A stretch of 64,000 nt of DNA from Manihot esculenta (GCF_001659605.2 NC_035168.2:15494245-15558244); one strand, 5' to 3'; positions 12,104-24,104 are shown, counted from the stretch's first letter. Translations and numbers: made by a program. The notes: generated from the letters alone by a model not told the origin.

Positions 12104-14407
12104 TGTAACGACCTGAAAATCGGACCGCTACCGGCGCTAGGACCCAGGTCGGCTTAAGGCCGCCGGGACCCGTAGCAAGCCTGACATGTAACCTGTAAAT
12201 CTGTTTAATTCCATACATGATCAACAACATACATAAAAATTAAAACTTTTCTTTCATACATTCTATCATACACCAAACTCAACCTGTGCATGCACTGAAC
12301 ATAATCATAATCATAAACTTGACCCCTCTGTGGGATCTCATCAATACCCCCAATGGGTGGCATAACATATGTTGAGTTGGTTTACATCTACGTCATAAAA
12401 TCTCTAAGATCATGTAATAAAAGGGATAACAATATCCATAGGGTCACGTACAATTTCTAATCCTCAATACCATTATACATAACATGACTATTCAGGCCTT
12501 ACATCATCTTACAATTTTATCATGTCCACTTTATATCTATTACAAACATATGACTTTACTCTTCTTGACTTCTCTGTCTAGCCCGTACCTGCAATCCTAG
12601 GGGATTAGGGAAAAGGGGTGAGCTACTAGAGCCCAGTGAACAGAATAATAGAAAACAATATTTAAAATCTCATGCCATCATGTAATGCAACACATCGCAA
12701 CAAATCACATCTCGGATGGTATTGTCACCAATAGTCCTCTACATTCCAAAGTGTCGGGACGTAGAATGGGTCAACCGGTCTTTCTCTTAACATAACATAA
12801 CATAGCATTCCAATGTGCTAGGGACGTAGAATGGGTACAACCTGGACTTTCTCTTACATCGTGCCAGGGACGTAGAATGGGTACAACCTGAACTTCCATA
12901 CCGTATCATGCCATACATCATCATATCATATAAGGACTAAAGGATCATCCAATAACCAATCCACGTCAACATCATAAATGCAATGCAACATATTCGTGAA
13001 TTTCTAATGCAAACAACCTAATTCATCACATGGCATTCATGATGCATGAACATGCTAAAACTTTGTAATTTATTTGCTTTAAATCGTAAAGGTTTATTCT
13101 ACTCACCTCTTGGCTAGCTCTGACAAAGACTGATGCAGCTAACTCACTGCTGGGGTCCTCGGTTCCTCGGGTCCGAACCTACACAGGTGGACTCAAATGA
13201 GGGACCAAACAACTAGAACATACCTCTAAAAACATCCCCCAAAAACCCCCTAAAACACCTCAAAACAATCATGCAAAAACATGCAAAGGAAGGCTGAACA
13301 GGGCAGGTTCGGCGACACCTTCGGCGGCCGAAAGTCCCTCTAGAGCCGAAACCCAGGCAGGTTCGGCGGCACCTTCGGCGGCCGAAAGTCCCAGATAGAT
13401 ACGAAAGTCTCTTTTCGGGGGCAACTTCGGCAGCCGAAAGGCCTGCCTCCCAGGCAGGTTCAGCGGCCGAAAGTCCTTCGGCTGCCGAACCTGGTTTCTG
13501 CCAAAGGGTAGAAACTTGGTTCCTGCCAAAGGGCAGAAACTTGGTTCCCTTTGCACAAAAACCTCTCCTTCCCATTCCAACATGCATATAACTCATTCAA
13601 ATCATGCAAATATACATACATTGGCTCCTAGGGGCTTCAAACTATCATAAACCCCATCTACAACACATCAAACAACACAAATCCAACATACATTGTCTAT
13701 AAACCAATACAAACCCAAAAACTCATAAAACCCTACACATGCATTTCTACTTCAAGAATCAACTTAAAACTTGTTAAAAATATGTAGTGAGCTCAAGATC
13801 GGCCCTTACCTCTTGTAGATCGAGAGGAAAACGACTCTAGCTCGAAGATGGGAGAGATTTGAGTTCTTGAACCTCAAAGCTCCAAAACTTGCTTTAAACT
13901 CAAAAATCTTCAAAACAAGGTGAAAACTCATAAGAAAAACATGAAAACTCGAAGGGAGAAGCTCAAAACAGAGGAGGGGCGGTGGAGAACTCACTTTGGC
14001 CGAAAACGGGAAGAAAAGCTTGCCCGTTTCGGCCATGGGGTCCTTTTATAGGGCTGTCCTTACCACCTTTCGGCGGCCTAACGTGCCCCCATAGCTCATG
14101 CAAGTTCGGCGGCCGAACATGAGGTTCGGCGGCCGAACCTTGGCTGATTCAAACAAGACTTTCGGAGGCCTAAAGCACTCCCAAAACTTCCCCACGTTCG
14201 GCGGCCGAACATGACTTTCGGCGGCCGAACCTGGCAAAGTCTCCAAGGCCCTCTTCACTCAAAACTTGGATTTATTTTCATTAAAAACCATAAAATACAT
14301 CAAAACATTTTAAGAAAACATGGTTTTACCCCTTCTAGAGGTCTCCGACATCCGAGATTCCCCCGGACGGTAGGAATTCCGATACCTGAGTCTAGCCGGG
14401 TATTACA
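12104..14407 (-). mobile_element. E2 3' LTR
   Basis: 2,304 bp, running on plus from TGTAACGACC to GGGTATTACA. An antisense TATA box CTTTTATA lies at 14043-14050, with palindromic TTCGGCNGCCGAA copies on both sides. It is 84 bp longer than the E2 5' LTR, chiefly because it has an extra GGGACGTAGAATGGG repeat unit near 12840-12895. Confidence 0.92.
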
Positions 14408-14420
14408 TTCTCCCCCCCTT
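14408..14420 (-). promoter_or_regulatory. E2 polypurine tract
   Basis: Directly inside the 3' LTR the minus strand reads AAGGGGGGGAGAA, the expected position and composition for plus-strand DNA priming. The E1 counterpart is at 24201-24213. Confidence 0.85.
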
Positions 14421-14515
14421 AAGAACATTCGTCCCCGAATGTTCCTCAACTAGCACATAGCATGGCATACACATATCATACATACAAAGCACATAAAACT
14501 CACAAGGAACTAACC

Positions 14516-16560
14516 TCAGAAAAGATAAGGGTATTGCTGGAGCATGGACTCCCGTGTCTCCCAGGTGCACTGTTCCATATTGTGGTGGTTCCACAGGACT
14601 TTCACCATCGGGATTTCCTTGTTTCTCAGCTTTCTGATCTGGGTGTCTATGATCCGCACTAGCTGCTCAACATAGGTAAGATCCTCTTGGATCTCCACAT
14701 CAGGCTCACTAAGAACCTTGCCCGGATCTGACACAAACTTCCTCAACATTGAAACATGGAAAACCGGATGGATTCTTTCCATTAAAGCAGGCAAATCTAG
14801 CTTGTACGACACATTCCCAATCTTCTGCAAGATTTCAAAGGGTCCGATGTATCGTGGGGCTAGTTTACCCTTCTTCCCAAAGTGAACCACTCCTTTCATT
14901 GGAGACACCTTGAGCAATACCAGATCCCCCTCCTGAAACTCTACCTGTCTTCTACGGATGTCTGCATAACTCTTCTGTCTGCTGGCAGCAGTTTTGATTC
15001 TTTCTCTGATTATGGGTACCACCCTGCTGGTAATCTCTACTAGCTCAGGCCCTGCCAAGGCCTTCTCTCCAACTTCCTCCCAGCAGACAGGTGACCTGCA
15101 CTTCCTTCCGTACAAAGCTTCATATGGAGCCATCCCGATGCTAGCGTGATGGCTGTTATTGTAGGCAAACTCCACCAAAGGTAGATGCTGCCTTCAAGAA
15201 CCCCCAAAGTCCAGCATACACATTTTGAGCATATCCTCGATAGTCTAGATGGTCCTTTCAGACTGTCCGTCCATCTAGGGGTGGAAGGCAGTACTGAAAT
15301 CCAACCTGGTACCCATGACATTTTGCAGACTCCGCCAAAACCTGGAGGTGAACTGGGGCCCTCTATCAGACACTATTGAAACAGGGACCCCATGCAGCCT
15401 GACGATCTCATCCACATATACCTGCGCCAATTTGTCCATAGAGTAGCCACTCCTGACAGGGATGAAGTGAGCAGATTTGGTGAGTCTATCCACAATCACC
15501 CATATGGAGTCCAATCTGTTGGACGTCGCCGGTAACCCCACTACGAAGTCCATAGCTATACTCTCCCATTTCCACTCAGGAATAGGTAGCGGGTTAAGCA
15601 TTCCAGCCGGCTTCTGATGTTCCAGCTTCACCCTCTGACACACTTCGCAGGCTGACACAAACTGTGCCACTTCTTTCTTCATCGCTGGCCACCAATAAAC
15701 CTTCTTCAGATCTTGATACATCTTGGTGGCTCCGGGGTGAACGCTGTATCTTGCATTATGAGCCTCCCTCATAATGTCTCCTTTTAGCCCTATGTCATCT
15801 GGTACACACAATCGACTCCTATAGCGGAGGATCCCCTTACTGTCAAATCTGAACTCACTGTCCTTGCTTGACTGAACAGTCCTGGCAATCTTCACTAACT
15901 CTGGGTCCTCATGCTGTTTTTAAGCCACTTGCTCCAGAAACATAGGTGTCACTCTCATCTGGGCCACTAAAGCACCTGTACCAGACAACTCCAACTGTAG
16001 ACCTTCATCAATAAGCTTGTAAAACTCCTTCACCACTGGTCTCCTCCCTGCCGTAATGTGGGATAGACTGCCTAGTGACTTTCGGCTTAGGGCGTCTGCC
16101 ACAACATTCGCCTTACCCGGATGATACTGAATCTTCCAATCATAGTCACTCAACAGCTCTACCCATCTCCTCTGTCTCAAGTTCAAATCTCTTTGACTCA
16201 GGATGTACTGCAGGCTTTTATGATCTGTAAAGATCTCACATTTTACCCCATAGAGGTAGTGCCTCCACATCTTGAGTGCAAAAATTACTGCTGCCATCTC
16301 AAGGTCATGTGTGGGGTAATTCAGCTCATGCTTCTTCAGCTGCCTAGAAGCATAAGCAATCACCCTCTCATTCTGCATTAGTACACAACCCAGTCCCACA
16401 CGGGACGCATCACAAAAGACTGTAAAGTCTTCATCACTGGATGGCAGAGCTAACACTGGTGCTGAAGTCAACCTCCTCTTAAGCTCTTCAAAACTCTATT
16501 CGCACTGGTCGGTCCACACAAACTTCTGATTCTTCCTGGTCAACCTGGTCAGAGGAGCTG
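14516..16560 (-). pseudogene. E2 pol, C-terminal part: end of RT, RNase H, integrase, chromodomain
   Basis: Minus-strand frame, reading from the break at 16560 down to a stop at 14516. It holds the RNase H region ([19 protein letters not shown]), the integrase zinc-binding region ([10 protein letters not shown]), the catalytic core ([16 protein letters not shown]) and a C-terminal chromodomain (VLWNHHNMEQCTWE). Stops interrupt it near 16485 (GAG to TAG), 15918 (CAG to TAA), 15272 and 15245 (CAG to TAG) and 15194 (TGG to TGA), judged against E1 and E5. The reading frame continues exactly into 26523 once E1 is removed. It cannot encode a working polyprotein. Confidence 0.93.
16556..16560. repeat. 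Target-site duplication of E1 (AGCTG, left copy)
   Basis: AGCTG here and at 26523-26527 flanks E1 exactly. It lies in the E2 RT-RNase H junction, at an Ala-Ala-Pro stretch of the minus-strand frame. Confidence 0.95.
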
Positions 16561-16917
16561 TGTAATACCCGGCTAGACTCCGGTATCGGAATTCCTACCG
16601 TCCGGTGGAATCTCGGATGTTGGAGACCTCTAGATGGGTAAAACCATGTTTTCATGAAATGTTTTAATGTTTTTGATGATTTTAAGTAAAGAGGAAATGA
16701 GTTTTTAGAATAAAAACACCCTTGGAGGAAACTCAGGTTCGGCCGCCGAAACTCAAAGTTCGGCCGCCGAACATGCATGCGTTGTGGGTGTGCTTTAGGC
16801 CCCCAAAAGCATAAGTGAGGGAAGTCCAGGTTCGGCCGACGAACCTCAAGTTCGGCCGCCGAACATGACATGCATGCGGAGGCACATTCGGCCCCCGAAC
16901 GTGGCCTGGCCAGCCAC

Positions 16918-16925
16918 TATAAAAG
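16918..16925 (+). promoter_or_regulatory. TATA box of the E1 5' LTR
   Basis: TATAAAAG in the context CCACTATAAAAGGGTCC, conserved in E5 (57372-57379), the E1 3' LTR (24571-24578), the chimeric solo LTR (29617-29624) and, antisense, in both E2 LTRs. Transcription would begin roughly 25-35 bp downstream. Confidence 0.8.
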
Positions 16926-17444
16926 GGTCCCTTAGCTGAAAACGGGCGAGTTTTTCCCCATTTTCGGCCAAGGTGAGCTCTCCGCCGTCCCTCACCGATC
17001 TTTGATGTTTTTCCTCAAGATTTTTCAAGTTTTTCATGTGTTTTAACTTTGTTTTGAAGATTTGAGCTTTTGAGCAAAGTTTTGGAGCTTGGAGGTCCAA
17101 GAATCCAATCTCTCCCACCTTTGAGTTTTAGGTCGTCTCTCTCTCGATCTTCAAGAGGTAAGAGCCGATCTTAAGCTCATTGTATGTTTTAAATAAGTTT
17201 TATGCAAGATCTATGGGGTAGAAATGCATGTGTAGGTTTTTAGTGAGTTATGGATGATTGTTGAGTTTATGGACAATGTGGCTTGCAAATGCTTGTGTAT
17301 GTGTGTTGTAGTTGGGGTTTAAGTTAGTTTGAGACCCCTAGGAGCTGGTGTGCATGTTTTGGTTGAGCTAAATGCATGTTGGTATGAGTTTGAGGCTCTT
17401 TGTGCATGTTTGAACCAAGTTTCTGCCCTTTGGGAGAAACCAGG

Positions 17445-17684
17445 TTCGGCAGCCGAAGGGACTTTCGGCCGCCGAACCCTCTTGTGGAGGCAGCCTTCGG
17501 CTGCCGAAGCTTGCCCCCGAAAGAGGACTTTCGCCTCTGTCTGGGAGTTTCGGCCGCCGAAAGTGCCGCCGAACATGCATGAGTTTCGTCTCTTTCTGGG
17601 AGTTTCGGCCGCCGAAGGTGCCGCCGAACCTGCCTGACTTTCGGCTCTGGAGGGACTTTCGACCGCCGAACCTGCCGCCGAAAG
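17445..17684 (+). repeat. Array of hyphenated palindromes TTCGGCNGCCGAA in the E1 5' LTR
   Basis: Six-base arms around one variable central base, repeated about six times here and three times upstream of the TATA box (16738-16862), with one-mismatch variants between. The central base is C, G, T or A in different copies. The arrays recur in all LTR-A copies in the window. They contain GCCGCC, the core of the plant ERF-binding GCC box; a regulatory role is inference. Confidence 0.85.
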
Positions 17685-18080
17685 TGCCCTGTCCAGGCCT
17701 CATTTGCATGTTCTTCTATGGATGTTTTGAGATGTTTTAGGGGGTTTTTGGGAGATGTTTTTAGAGTCATGTTATAGTATGTTGGTCCCTCATCTGAGTC
17801 CACCTGTGTAGGTTCGGACCCGAGGAACTGAGGACCCCAGCAGTGAGTCAGCTGCTTCAGTCAGTGTCAGAGCTAGCCTGAGGTGAGTGGAATAACTCTT
17901 ATGCTTTTAAATAAATAAATCAGTTTTGAGCATGTTCATGCATCACGGATGCCATGTGATATTTTAGGATGCTTGCATTAGAAATCACGAATATGTTGCA
18001 TTGCATAATATGTTGTTGATGTGGATGAATGTTGAATGATCCATTAGCCCTCATATGTTATGACATGATGATATGTTGTG

Positions 18081-18236
18081 GAAGTCCAGATGTGGCCTGC
18101 ACTACGCCCCTGGCACTATGTAAGAGAAAGACCGGACGTGGCCTCTACTACGCTCCCGGCACCATGGAATATGTATGTTATGTTATGTTATGTATAAGAG
18201 AAAGACCAGGTGTGGCCTGCACTACGCCCCTGGCAT
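18081..18236 (+). repeat. Short tandem array in LTR-A 3' part
   Basis: Three units share the plan CCAG/CCGG, ..GTGGCCT.., TACGC, CCC(C/T)GGCA. Units start near 18081, 18127 and 18200. Other LTR-A copies have different unit counts (for example four at 30750-30935), so the array accounts for part of the LTR length variation. Confidence 0.75.
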
Positions 18237-18872
18237 GATTAGAATATGTAGAGGGCTAAATGGTGACAAGTTCATCCTTGATATGATTAGTTGTGATGTG
18301 ATGCATTCCATGATAGCATGTGTTTTAAATGCTTTATGATTCTGCTCACTGGGCTCTAGTAGCTCACCCCTCTCCCAATTTCCCCAGGTTTGCAGGTACG
18401 GGTTAGACAGAGAAGTCAAGAAGAGTAATGAAGTCATATGTATGTAATAGTTAGAATGTGGACATGATAGATTGTATTATGATGTATAGATATGTAATGT
18501 AACGATATTGAGGTTAGAAGTGTGCTTGACCACAGTATGATGTAATCCCTTTTTGAAACATGATCTTAATGTTATTGATGTCCATGTTTAGCCAACTCAA
18601 CACTTGTTATGCCACCCATTGGGGGCATTGATGAGATCCCACAGAGGGGTCAAGTTTATGATTATGTATAAGTTCAGTGCATGCACAGGTTGAGTTTGGT
18701 GTATGATAGAATGTATGAAAGAAAAGTTTTAATTTTTATGTAAAATTGTTGATCATGAATGGGATTAAACAGGTTTACAGGTTGCATGTCAGGCTTGCTA
18801 CGGGTCCCGGCGGCCTTAAGTCGATCTGGATCCTAGCACCGGTAGCGGTCCGATTTTCGGGTCGTTACAGAA

Positions 18873-18884
18873 TGGTATCAGAGC
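18873..18884 (+). promoter_or_regulatory. E1 primer-binding site
   Basis: TGGTATCAGAGC, complementary to the 3' end of plant initiator tRNA-Met, three bases after the 5' LTR end at 18869. Confidence 0.93.
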
Positions 18885-19118
18885 CCTAGGTTCATATGGT
18901 CGGACCTAGAGTGTCGGGCTCATAGATGTTATAGAAGGTCAAGCACAATAGGAAGATCATGTCCACTTGGATAGGATGTGGAGTCCTGTCTTACATGATG
19001 ATGTGAAATGCTATGATATGAATGATATGCTATGATGTGTGATGCGGGTTCATGTGTGCCCACATGAACCATATGATGCTAATGTTTATGTGATGTGTAC
19101 TGTTTTTCAGAAAACAGG

Positions 19119-22115
19119 ATGAGAGGAACTCGTCGATCAGCAAGATTGACTGGAGTACCACCTGAGGATGAGGGCACGAGCGCCCGTCCTCCAGCATTGC
19201 CTAGGGCAATGTCTAGTAGGTCTAGCCGAGAAAGAGCAGTAAGAGACCCTAGAAGGTCTTTGGATCTGGGTAGAAGCAGATCAGTCAGAGGAACAGTTCA
19301 GGGAGGAGCGTCAGAGGATATGGGGGATGATATGGATGTAGAGCAGAGGAGGGATGGCAGTTTAGGAGTTAGCATGTCAGAAGAGGGAGTGGGAGAATCC
19401 CAAGGAGGCACTCAGGCCTCGAGATTTGTTCAGCCACCTTACTACCCACTCTTCTCACAAAACCCTGGGTATTCGATGGGAGGCACATCGGACTACCACA
19501 GCTTTAGCCCTTATCCCACACAGATGCCATACCCACCCTACTACCCACCATATTCACAGTACCCAATGTATCCACCTCCACCTTACTATCCAAATCCAGC
19601 AAACCCTACCCCAGGGGATGCTGCACCTCCTCCTCCTCCAACAGAATCAGCAGCCCCAGCTACCCAACCTCCTAGACCTAGCTCAGCCAGTGGGAGCAAG
19701 GCCAAGATGACTGAGTACATGAAGTTGGGTGCTCCCCGGTATGAAAAAGGGGATGACCCGTTTGTGTATCTGGAGAGGGTCAAGGTGATCACATATGAGA
19801 TTGGGGCTGATGATAGTAGAGCCATTCAGATGGCTGGGTTCACACTTAAGTGCAAGAAGGCACGAGAGTGGTTCAAGAATTATGTGAACCCGAAAGTGGA
19901 TAGCATGTCTTGGGAAGAGTTTGCAAACGACTTTGCAGGATGGGCTTTCCCAGATAGTTCAAGGGAGCTGAAGATGATAGAGTTTGAGCAGTTGAGGCAG
20001 ACTGATGAGATGGGTGTAGAGGAGTTCACAGACAGGTTTTTGGAGTTGTTGCCATTTGCAGGGCAAAACATTGATTCAGACCAGAAAAGGTCAAGGAGGT
20101 ATATCATGAAACTCCACTCCAGATATTCCTCCTTGATCCAGTCAGCAGATAGGGAGAGCTTCCATGCCATAGTGGATATGGCCCGAAAAATGGAGGCCAG
20201 TGCCATCGTTCAGGGGACAGTTAAACAGTCAGTGGCACAGCCTTCTGGTTCTAAGACCCCAGGCTCTTCTTCAATGAGTGCAGCAACTTCAGGTAGCAAG
20301 AAGTGGGACAGAGGTCCCAGGAAGTCTAAGAAGAACAAGTTTTGGAACAAGGTTAAGTCCAATCTGGGACTAGGGAGTGGCTCAAGCTCTAGTGCGGATA
20401 ATGCAGTTTGTGCAAGGTGTGGTAAGCCACACAGAGGAGTATGTCGGTTTGGGACGACAGCCTGTTACAGATGTGGTCAGGAGGGGCATATGTCTCGAGA
20501 TTGTCCAAGAGCAGCCCCAATGGCACAGTCCCAGCAGACAGCTTCAGGTAGTGTAGCGCAGCCAGCAGCTCCAGCCATGACTCAGGCCAGTGGCAGAGGC
20601 AGAGGGAGAGGGGCAGCCTCTTCTTCAGTGGGTTTCAGAGGTGAAGGTCCATCAGCTCCAGCACGGATCTTCACGATGACTCAGCAGGAGGCAGATGCAT
20701 CTAACACCGTGGTGGCAGGTAACTTAGTCATTGGTTGTTCAGATGTGTATGCCTTGATGGACCCTGGTGCATCTCATTCTTTTGTTACACCGAGAGCCGT
20801 CCAGAGGTTAGGGTTGATGATCTCTAAGTTAGAGTGTCCTCTCTGGGTCAGTGGACCCAAGTGTGATCCATCAGTGGCAGAGTCAGTCTGCCAGTGTAGT
20901 CCCGTGTTTGTTGAGGGAAGATGCTTATCCGCCGACCTTGTGGTTCTAGACTTGACAAATTTTGACGTCATTCTAGGGATGGACTGGTTATCTACCCATG
21001 GTGCTACCTTGGACTGCAGGGACAAGGTAGTCAGGTTCAGAGGTCAGGATGGGTCAGAGGTTGTCTTCAGAGGAGACAGTAAGGGTACACCTAGAGGTCT
21101 GATATTAGCTCTTCAGGCTCGTAGGTTGCTTAGGAGGGGATGTCAGGGGTATTTGGCTCATGTGAGAGAGCTTAGCAGTCAGGTTAGAGAGCCCGCCTCG
21201 GTGCCATTGGTTAGAGAGTTTCTAGACGTCTTCCCAGACGAGCTGCCAGGTTTACCTCCTGCTAGGGAGATAGAGTTCGAGATAGAATTGATGCCTGGAA
21301 CCCGACCGATCTCTATCCCTCCCTACAGGATGGCTCCAGCCGAGTTGAAAGAATTGAAAGAACAGTTGCAAGAGCTGGTAGACAAGGGCTTCATCCGACC
21401 GAGTACCTCACCCTGGGGTGCTCCAGTCTTGTTTGTCAGAAAGAAGGATGGATCCCTTAGACTTTGTATCGACTATAGGCAGTTGAACAAAGTCACTACC
21501 AAGAACAAGTACCCTTTGCCAAGGATCGACGATCTATTCGACCAGCTAGCAGGAGCGGGTTGTTTCTCCAAAATAGATCTGAGATCTGGGTACCATCAGC
21601 TGAGGATCAGAGATGAGGATGTGCCAAAGACGGCTTTCAGGACCAGATATGGGCATTTTGAGTTCCTTGTAATGCCGTTCGGGTTAACCAACGCCCCTGC
21701 AGCATTCATGGATCTCATGAACAGAGTATTTAGCCAGTACCTGGATCACTTTGTTATTGTCTTCATAGATGATATCTTGGTGTATTCCAGGAATGCAGAG
21801 GAGCATGCCCATCATCTGCGGTTGGTTTTACAGACCTTGAGGGAACATGGCTTGTATGCCAAGTTCTCTAAGTGTGAGTTCTGGCTGAGGAGCATTTCGT
21901 TCTTGGGGCATGTAGTGTCAGAGAATGGGATAGAGGTGGACCCCAAGAAGACAGAAACTGTGGCTAACTGGCCTAGACCCACTTCAGTGACAGAGATTAG
22001 GAGTTTATTGGGTTTGGCAGGTTACTACAGGAGGTTCATTCAGGACTTCTCGAAAATAGCAGCCCCTCTGACCAGACTAACCAGGAAGAATCAAAAGTTT
22101 CTGTGGACCGATTAG
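19119..22115 (+). CDS. E1 gag-pol, N-terminal part: Gag, protease, reverse transcriptase
   Basis: ATG at 19119 ([10 protein letters not shown]) is chosen because it is conserved in E2 and E5 and lies 8 nt after the acceptor-like site; codons upstream have no ATG in frame. Residues about 110-180 are rich in Pro and Tyr, and the Gag core covers about 195-360. There are two Cys/His clusters, [12 protein letters not shown] (431-442) and the canonical knuckle [14 protein letters not shown] (449-462). The protease active site is DPGASHSF with Asp at 548, and the RT active site is FIDDIL with Asp pair 884-885. A TAG replaces CAG at codon 999 (22113-22115), just after the RT. The frame continues beyond it without shift. 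Confidence 0.9.
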   Translation: MRGTRRSARLTGVPPEDEGTSARPPALPRAMSSRSSRERAVRDPRRSLDLGRSRSVRGTVQGGASEDMGDDMDVEQRRDGSLGVSMSEEGVGESQGGTQASRFVQPPYYPLFSQNPGYSMGGTSDYHSFSPYPTQMPYPPYYPPYSQYPMYPPPPYYPNPANPTPGDAAPPPPPTESAAPATQPPRPSSASGSKAKMTEYMKLGAPRYEKGDDPFVYLERVKVITYEIGADDSRAIQMAGFTLKCKKAREWFKNYVNPKVDSMSWEEFANDFAGWAFPDSSRELKMIEFEQLRQTDEMGVEEFTDRFLELLPFAGQNIDSDQKRSRRYIMKLHSRYSSLIQSADRESFHAIVDMARKMEASAIVQGTVKQSVAQPSGSKTPGSSSMSAATSGSKKWDRGPRKSKKNKFWNKVKSNLGLGSGSSSSADNAVCARCGKPHRGVCRFGTTACYRCGQEGHMSRDCPRAAPMAQSQQTASGSVAQPAAPAMTQASGRGRGRGAASSSVGFRGEGPSAPARIFTMTQQEADASNTVVAGNLVIGCSDVYALMDPGASHSFVTPRAVQRLGLMISKLECPLWVSGPKCDPSVAESVCQCSPVFVEGRCLSADLVVLDLTNFDVILGMDWLSTHGATLDCRDKVVRFRGQDGSEVVFRGDSKGTPRGLILALQARRLLRRGCQGYLAHVRELSSQVREPASVPLVREFLDVFPDELPGLPPAREIEFEIELMPGTRPISIPPYRMAPAELKELKEQLQELVDKGFIRPSTSPWGAPVLFVRKKDGSLRLCIDYRQLNKVTTKNKYPLPRIDDLFDQLAGAGCFSKIDLRSGYHQLRIRDEDVPKTAFRTRYGHFEFLVMPFGLTNAPAAFMDLMNRVFSQYLDHFVIVFIDDILVYSRNAEEHAHHLRLVLQTLREHGLYAKFSKCEFWLRSISFLGHVVSENGIEVDPKKTETVANWPRPTSVTEIRSLLGLAGYYRRFIQDFSKIAAPLTRLTRKNQKFLWTD

Positions 22116-24104
22116 TGCGAAGAGAGTTTTGAAGAGCTTAAGAAGAGGTTGACTTCAGCACCAGTTTTAGCTCTGCCATCTAGTGATGAGGACTTTACAG
22201 TCTTTTGTGATGCGTCCCGTGTGGGACTGGGTTGTGTACTGATGCAGAATGAGAGGGTGATTGCTTATGCTTCTAGGCAGCTAAAGAAGCATGAGTTGAA
22301 TTACCCCACACATGACCTTGAGATGGCAGCAGTAATCTTTGCACTCAAGATGTGGAGGCACTACCTCTATGGGGTAAAATGTGAGATCTTCACAGATCAT
22401 AAAAGCCTGCAGTACATCCTGAGTCAAAGAGATTTAAACTAGAGACAGAGGAGATGGGTAGAGCTGCTAAGTGACTATTATTGCAAGATTCAGTATCATC
22501 CGGGTAAGGCGAATGTCGTGGTAGACGCCCTAAGCCGGAAGTCACTAGGCAGTCTATCCCACAACACGGCAGAGAGGAGACCAGTGGTGAAGGAGTTTTA
22601 CAAGCTCATTGAGGAAGGTCTACAGTTGGAGTTGTCTGGTACCGGTGCTTTAGTGGCCCAGATGAGAGTGACACCTGTGTTTCTGGAGCAAGTGGCTCAG
22701 AAACAGCATGAGGACCCAGAGTTAGTGAAGATTGCCAGGACTGTTCAGTCAGGCAAGGATAGTGAGTTCAGATTTGACAGTAAGGGGATCCTCCGCTATG
22801 GGAGTCGGTTGTGTGTACCAGATGACATAGGGCTAAAAGGAGACATTATGAGAGAGGCTCATAATGCAAGATACAGCGTTCACCCCGGAGCCACTAAGAT
22901 GTATCAAGATTTGAAGAAAGTTTATTGGTGGCCAGCGATGAAGAAAGAAGTGGCACAGTTTGTGTCAGCCTGCGAAGTGTGTCAGAGGGTGAAGCTGGAA
23001 CATCAGAAGCCGGCTGGAATGCTTAACCCGCTACCTATTCCAGAGTGGAAATGGGAGAATATAGCTATGGACTTCGTAGTGGGGTTACCGGCAGCGTCCA
23101 ACAGAGTGGACTCCATATGGGTGATTGTGGACAGACTCACCAAATCTGCTCACTTCATTCCTGTTAGGAGTGGCTACTCTGTGGACAAGTTGGCACAGGT
23201 ATATGTGGATGAGATCGTCAGGCTGCATGGGGTTCCGGTTTCGATAGTGTCGGATAGAGGGCCCCAGTTTACCTCCAGGTTTTGGCGGAGTCTGCAGAAT
23301 GCTATGGGTACTAGATTGGATTTCAGTACTGCCTTCCACCCCCAGACGGACGGACAGTCCGAAAGGACCATCCAGACTATCGAGGATATGCTCAGAATGT
23401 GTGTGCTGGACTTTGGCGGTTCTTGGAGGCAGCATCTACCTTTGGTGGAGTTTGCCTACAATAACAGCCATCATGCTAGCATCGGGATGGCTCCATATGA
23501 AGCTTTATATGGGAGGAAGTGCAGGTCACCTGTTTGCTGGGAAGAAGTTGGAGAAAAGGCCTTCGCAGGGCTTGAGCTAGTGGAGATTACCAGCAGGGTG
23601 GTACCCATAATCAGAGAGAGAATCAAGACTGCTGCAAGCAGACAGAAGAGTTATGCAGACATCCGCAGAAGACAGATAGAGTTTCAGGAGGGGGATCTGG
23701 TATTGCTCAATGTGTCTCCAATGAAAGGAGTGGTTCGTTTTGGGAAGAAAGGTAAACTAGCTCCACGATACATCGGACCCTTTGAAATCTTGCAGAAGAT
23801 TGGGAATGTGTCGTACAAGCTAGATTTGCCTGCTTCAATGGCAAGAATCCATCTGGTTTTCCATGTTTCAATGTTGAGGAAGTTTATGTCAGATCCGAGC
23901 AAGGTTCTTAGTGAGCCTGATGTGGAGATCCAAGAGGATCTTACCTATGTTGAGCAGCCAGTGCGGATCTTAGACACCCAGATCAGAAAGCTAAGAAACA
24001 AGGAAATCCCGATGGTGAAAGTCCTATGGAACCACCATAATATGGAAGAGTGCACCTGGGAGACACGGGAGTCCATGCTCCAGCAATACCCTTATCTTTT
24101 CTGA
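22116..24104 (+). pseudogene. E1 pol, C-terminal part: RNase H, integrase, chromodomain
   Basis: Same frame as the upstream part, giving 1,661 codons in all. RNase H motifs are [10 protein letters not shown] and [10 protein letters not shown] second stop TAG at 22440-22442 replaces Leu (TTG in E5). Integrase follows, with an HHCC zinc region ([12 protein letters not shown]) and catalytic residues Asp1318, Asp1379 and Glu1415; the last two are separated by exactly 35 residues, as in DD(35)E integrases. The last 50 or so residues form a chromodomain (VKVLWNHHNMEECTWE). Apart from the two stops every hallmark residue that I checked is present. Confidence 0.92.

Larger units (their letters stand above)
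16561..18869 (+). mobile_element. E1 5' LTR
   Basis: Begins TGTAATACCCGGC and ends CGGGTCGTTACA. It holds a TATA box at 16918-16925, a donor-like CAAGAG|GTAAGA at 17157/17158, a palindrome array at 17445-17684 and a short tandem array at 18081-18236. The last two ORF-rich parts contain many ATG triplets, so a transcript starting near the TATA box would carry a long, uORF-rich leader unless spliced. Confidence 0.96.
17158..19110 (+). promoter_or_regulatory. Candidate leader intron of E1 (LTR donor to pre-gag acceptor)
   Basis: The donor is CAAGAG|GTAAGA and the acceptor is CTGTTTTTCAG|AAAAC, whose cut lies 8 nt before the gag ATG at 19119. The same pair with the same 8-nt spacing occurs in E5 (57612-59487) and, on the minus strand, in E3 (acceptor next to 52611). 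Removal would delete the 3' part of the LTR, the PBS and the uORF-rich leader and yield a compact gag-pol mRNA. This is inferred from sequence only. Confidence 0.45.

Noticed and set aside
16738..17684. Possible CRISPR-like array of short repeats
   Set aside because: Eukaryotic LTR context, irregular spacing, similar rather than unique spacers and no cas genes.
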